Source: Holosporales bacterium (lineage in GTDB: Bacteria; Pseudomonadota; Alphaproteobacteria; UBA3830; JAIRMZ01). Taken from it: DNA of 6,030 nt. How positions within the stretch are numbered: position 1 is the first letter of the stretch; the number at the start of each line of letters is the position of its first letter. The notes under the pieces were generated by a model. The model saw only the letters and a list, made by a program, of their open reading frames with translations, was not told the origin of the DNA and ran no database searches. Location: assembly GCA_031279495.1 (NCBI GenBank), contig JAITIJ010000011.1, positions 1-6,030 on the forward strand, read 5' to 3'. Positions 5,483 to 6,030 of the stretch are shown in pieces. A program made the position numbers and the translations under genes.

Positions 5483-6030
5483 TTAGTGTACGCGTTGAAC
5501 AAAAATAGGTTCCAGAGGTGCGTCAAGAGGCGTTTCTTTTAAACGATCGATATAGCGTAGCAGCGAGCGCGCATAGATGATCCCACAGTAAGTAGAAAGA
5601 GAATGTCCATCAATGCTATACCACGCTTCTTCTATGGCCATAAGGTCTGGACCAATGAGTAGCGCTTCATTTAGTTTCTTATGACGTGCCAAGTTATCGG
5701 CAGAATCAATACATGGAGCACTCAGAGGCTCTTTAGATGGAGCAAAAGATTGATAATACACGAATCTTTGATGACTTGGCAAAATAACAATGACCTCTCT
5801 CAGTGAACGTGGAAGAGAAATAAGAGAAAGTGTTGACAAAAGAATGTTCTCTAACGAGGAGAAACCGAGAACGGGAATTCTTAAGGAAAGCCGCAGCCCT
5901 TGCGCTATAGCAACGCTTACACGCGTGCTTGTAAAAGAGCCAGGTCCGTGTGTAAGAATAACGCCTTTTAGATCCTTAGGGGGAAGACTGCTTTTCTTTA
6001 GGGCGCGCTCGATGAGTACGGGTAAACATG
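5483..6030 (-). CDS. tsaB: tRNA threonylcarbamoyladenosine biosynthesis protein TsaB (partial, 5' end outside window)
   Basis: TsaB (formerly YeaZ) is the non-catalytic partner of TsaD, with which it makes the t6A modification at position 37 of ANN-decoding tRNAs. The frame is open to the right edge, giving 181 residues with the N-terminal part missing. The protein therefore does not start at the internal TTG near 5839. The family hallmark GPGSFT (codons at 5947-5930) is followed by STRVSVAIAQGLRLSL and IPVLGFSSLE, which match the GLR-G-A-KGLA and gvSSLeal pattern of TsaB. The C-terminus PLEPIFVQRVH matches the usual terminal PlYlR segment. The residues after GPGSFT are Ser-Thr-Arg, where Gly-Leu-Arg is usual. 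It converges on yacG. Confidence 0.9.
   Translation of the reverse strand, partial: CLPVLIERALKKSSLPPKDLKGVILTHGPGSFTSTRVSVAIAQGLRLSLRIPVLGFSSLENILLSTLSLISLPRSLREVIVILPSHQRFVYYQSFAPSKEPLSAPCIDSADNLARHKKLNEALLIGPDLMAIEEAWYSIDGHSLSTYCGIIYARSLLRYIDRLKETPLDAPLEPIFVQRVH

Overview
The window carries five recognisable bacterial housekeeping genes in its right three quarters (about 1509-6030) and a gene-poor, repeat-bearing stretch of about 1.5 kb at its left end. The genes are ligA (NAD+-dependent DNA ligase), bamD (outer-membrane assembly lipoprotein), an ogt/ada-type O6-alkylguanine-DNA alkyltransferase, yacG (zinc-binding gyrase inhibitor) and the 3' part of tsaB (tRNA t6A biosynthesis). A BamD lipoprotein and YacG together point to a Gram-negative proteobacterium. 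The bamD-ligA neighbourhood and the style of the YacG zinc motif suggest Alphaproteobacteria, perhaps a reduced or host-associated lineage. This placement is inference. Stops TAA, TAG and TGA are all used and Trp is read from TGG, so the standard bacterial code applies.

Layout. Positions 1-1508 hold no gene I can support. They contain at least four copies (the first cut by the window edge) of a modular palindromic repeat: a GC-rich 7-bp hairpin, a second 9-bp hairpin with a 22-24 nt loop, and a conserved tail. One copy carries a different stem-2 sequence in which three adjacent base pairs have changed on both arms, so pairing is preserved. A second, looser repeat (91-150 and 779-827) and purine-rich tracts lie among them. 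Two weak open frames at 767-1279 are separated by a single TGA and look non-coding or vestigial.

From 1509 to 4415, ligA and bamD lie on the minus strand, 21 nt apart, and are probably co-transcribed from a promoter in the 246-bp gap at 4416-4661. That gap also holds a 7-bp inverted repeat just upstream of a weak promoter candidate. In many alphaproteobacteria recN sits between bamD and ligA. It is absent here.

From 4662 to 5470, ogt (minus) and yacG (plus) are divergent, with only 26 nt between their start codons, so each promoter must extend into the other gene. yacG converges on tsaB (minus, running off the right edge) with 12 nt between the stop codons and no visible terminator.

The genes do not form one pathway. 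They cover DNA ligation and repair (ligA, ogt), control of gyrase (yacG), envelope assembly (bamD) and tRNA modification (tsaB). The least explained part of the window is the covarying hairpin repeat family at the left end.
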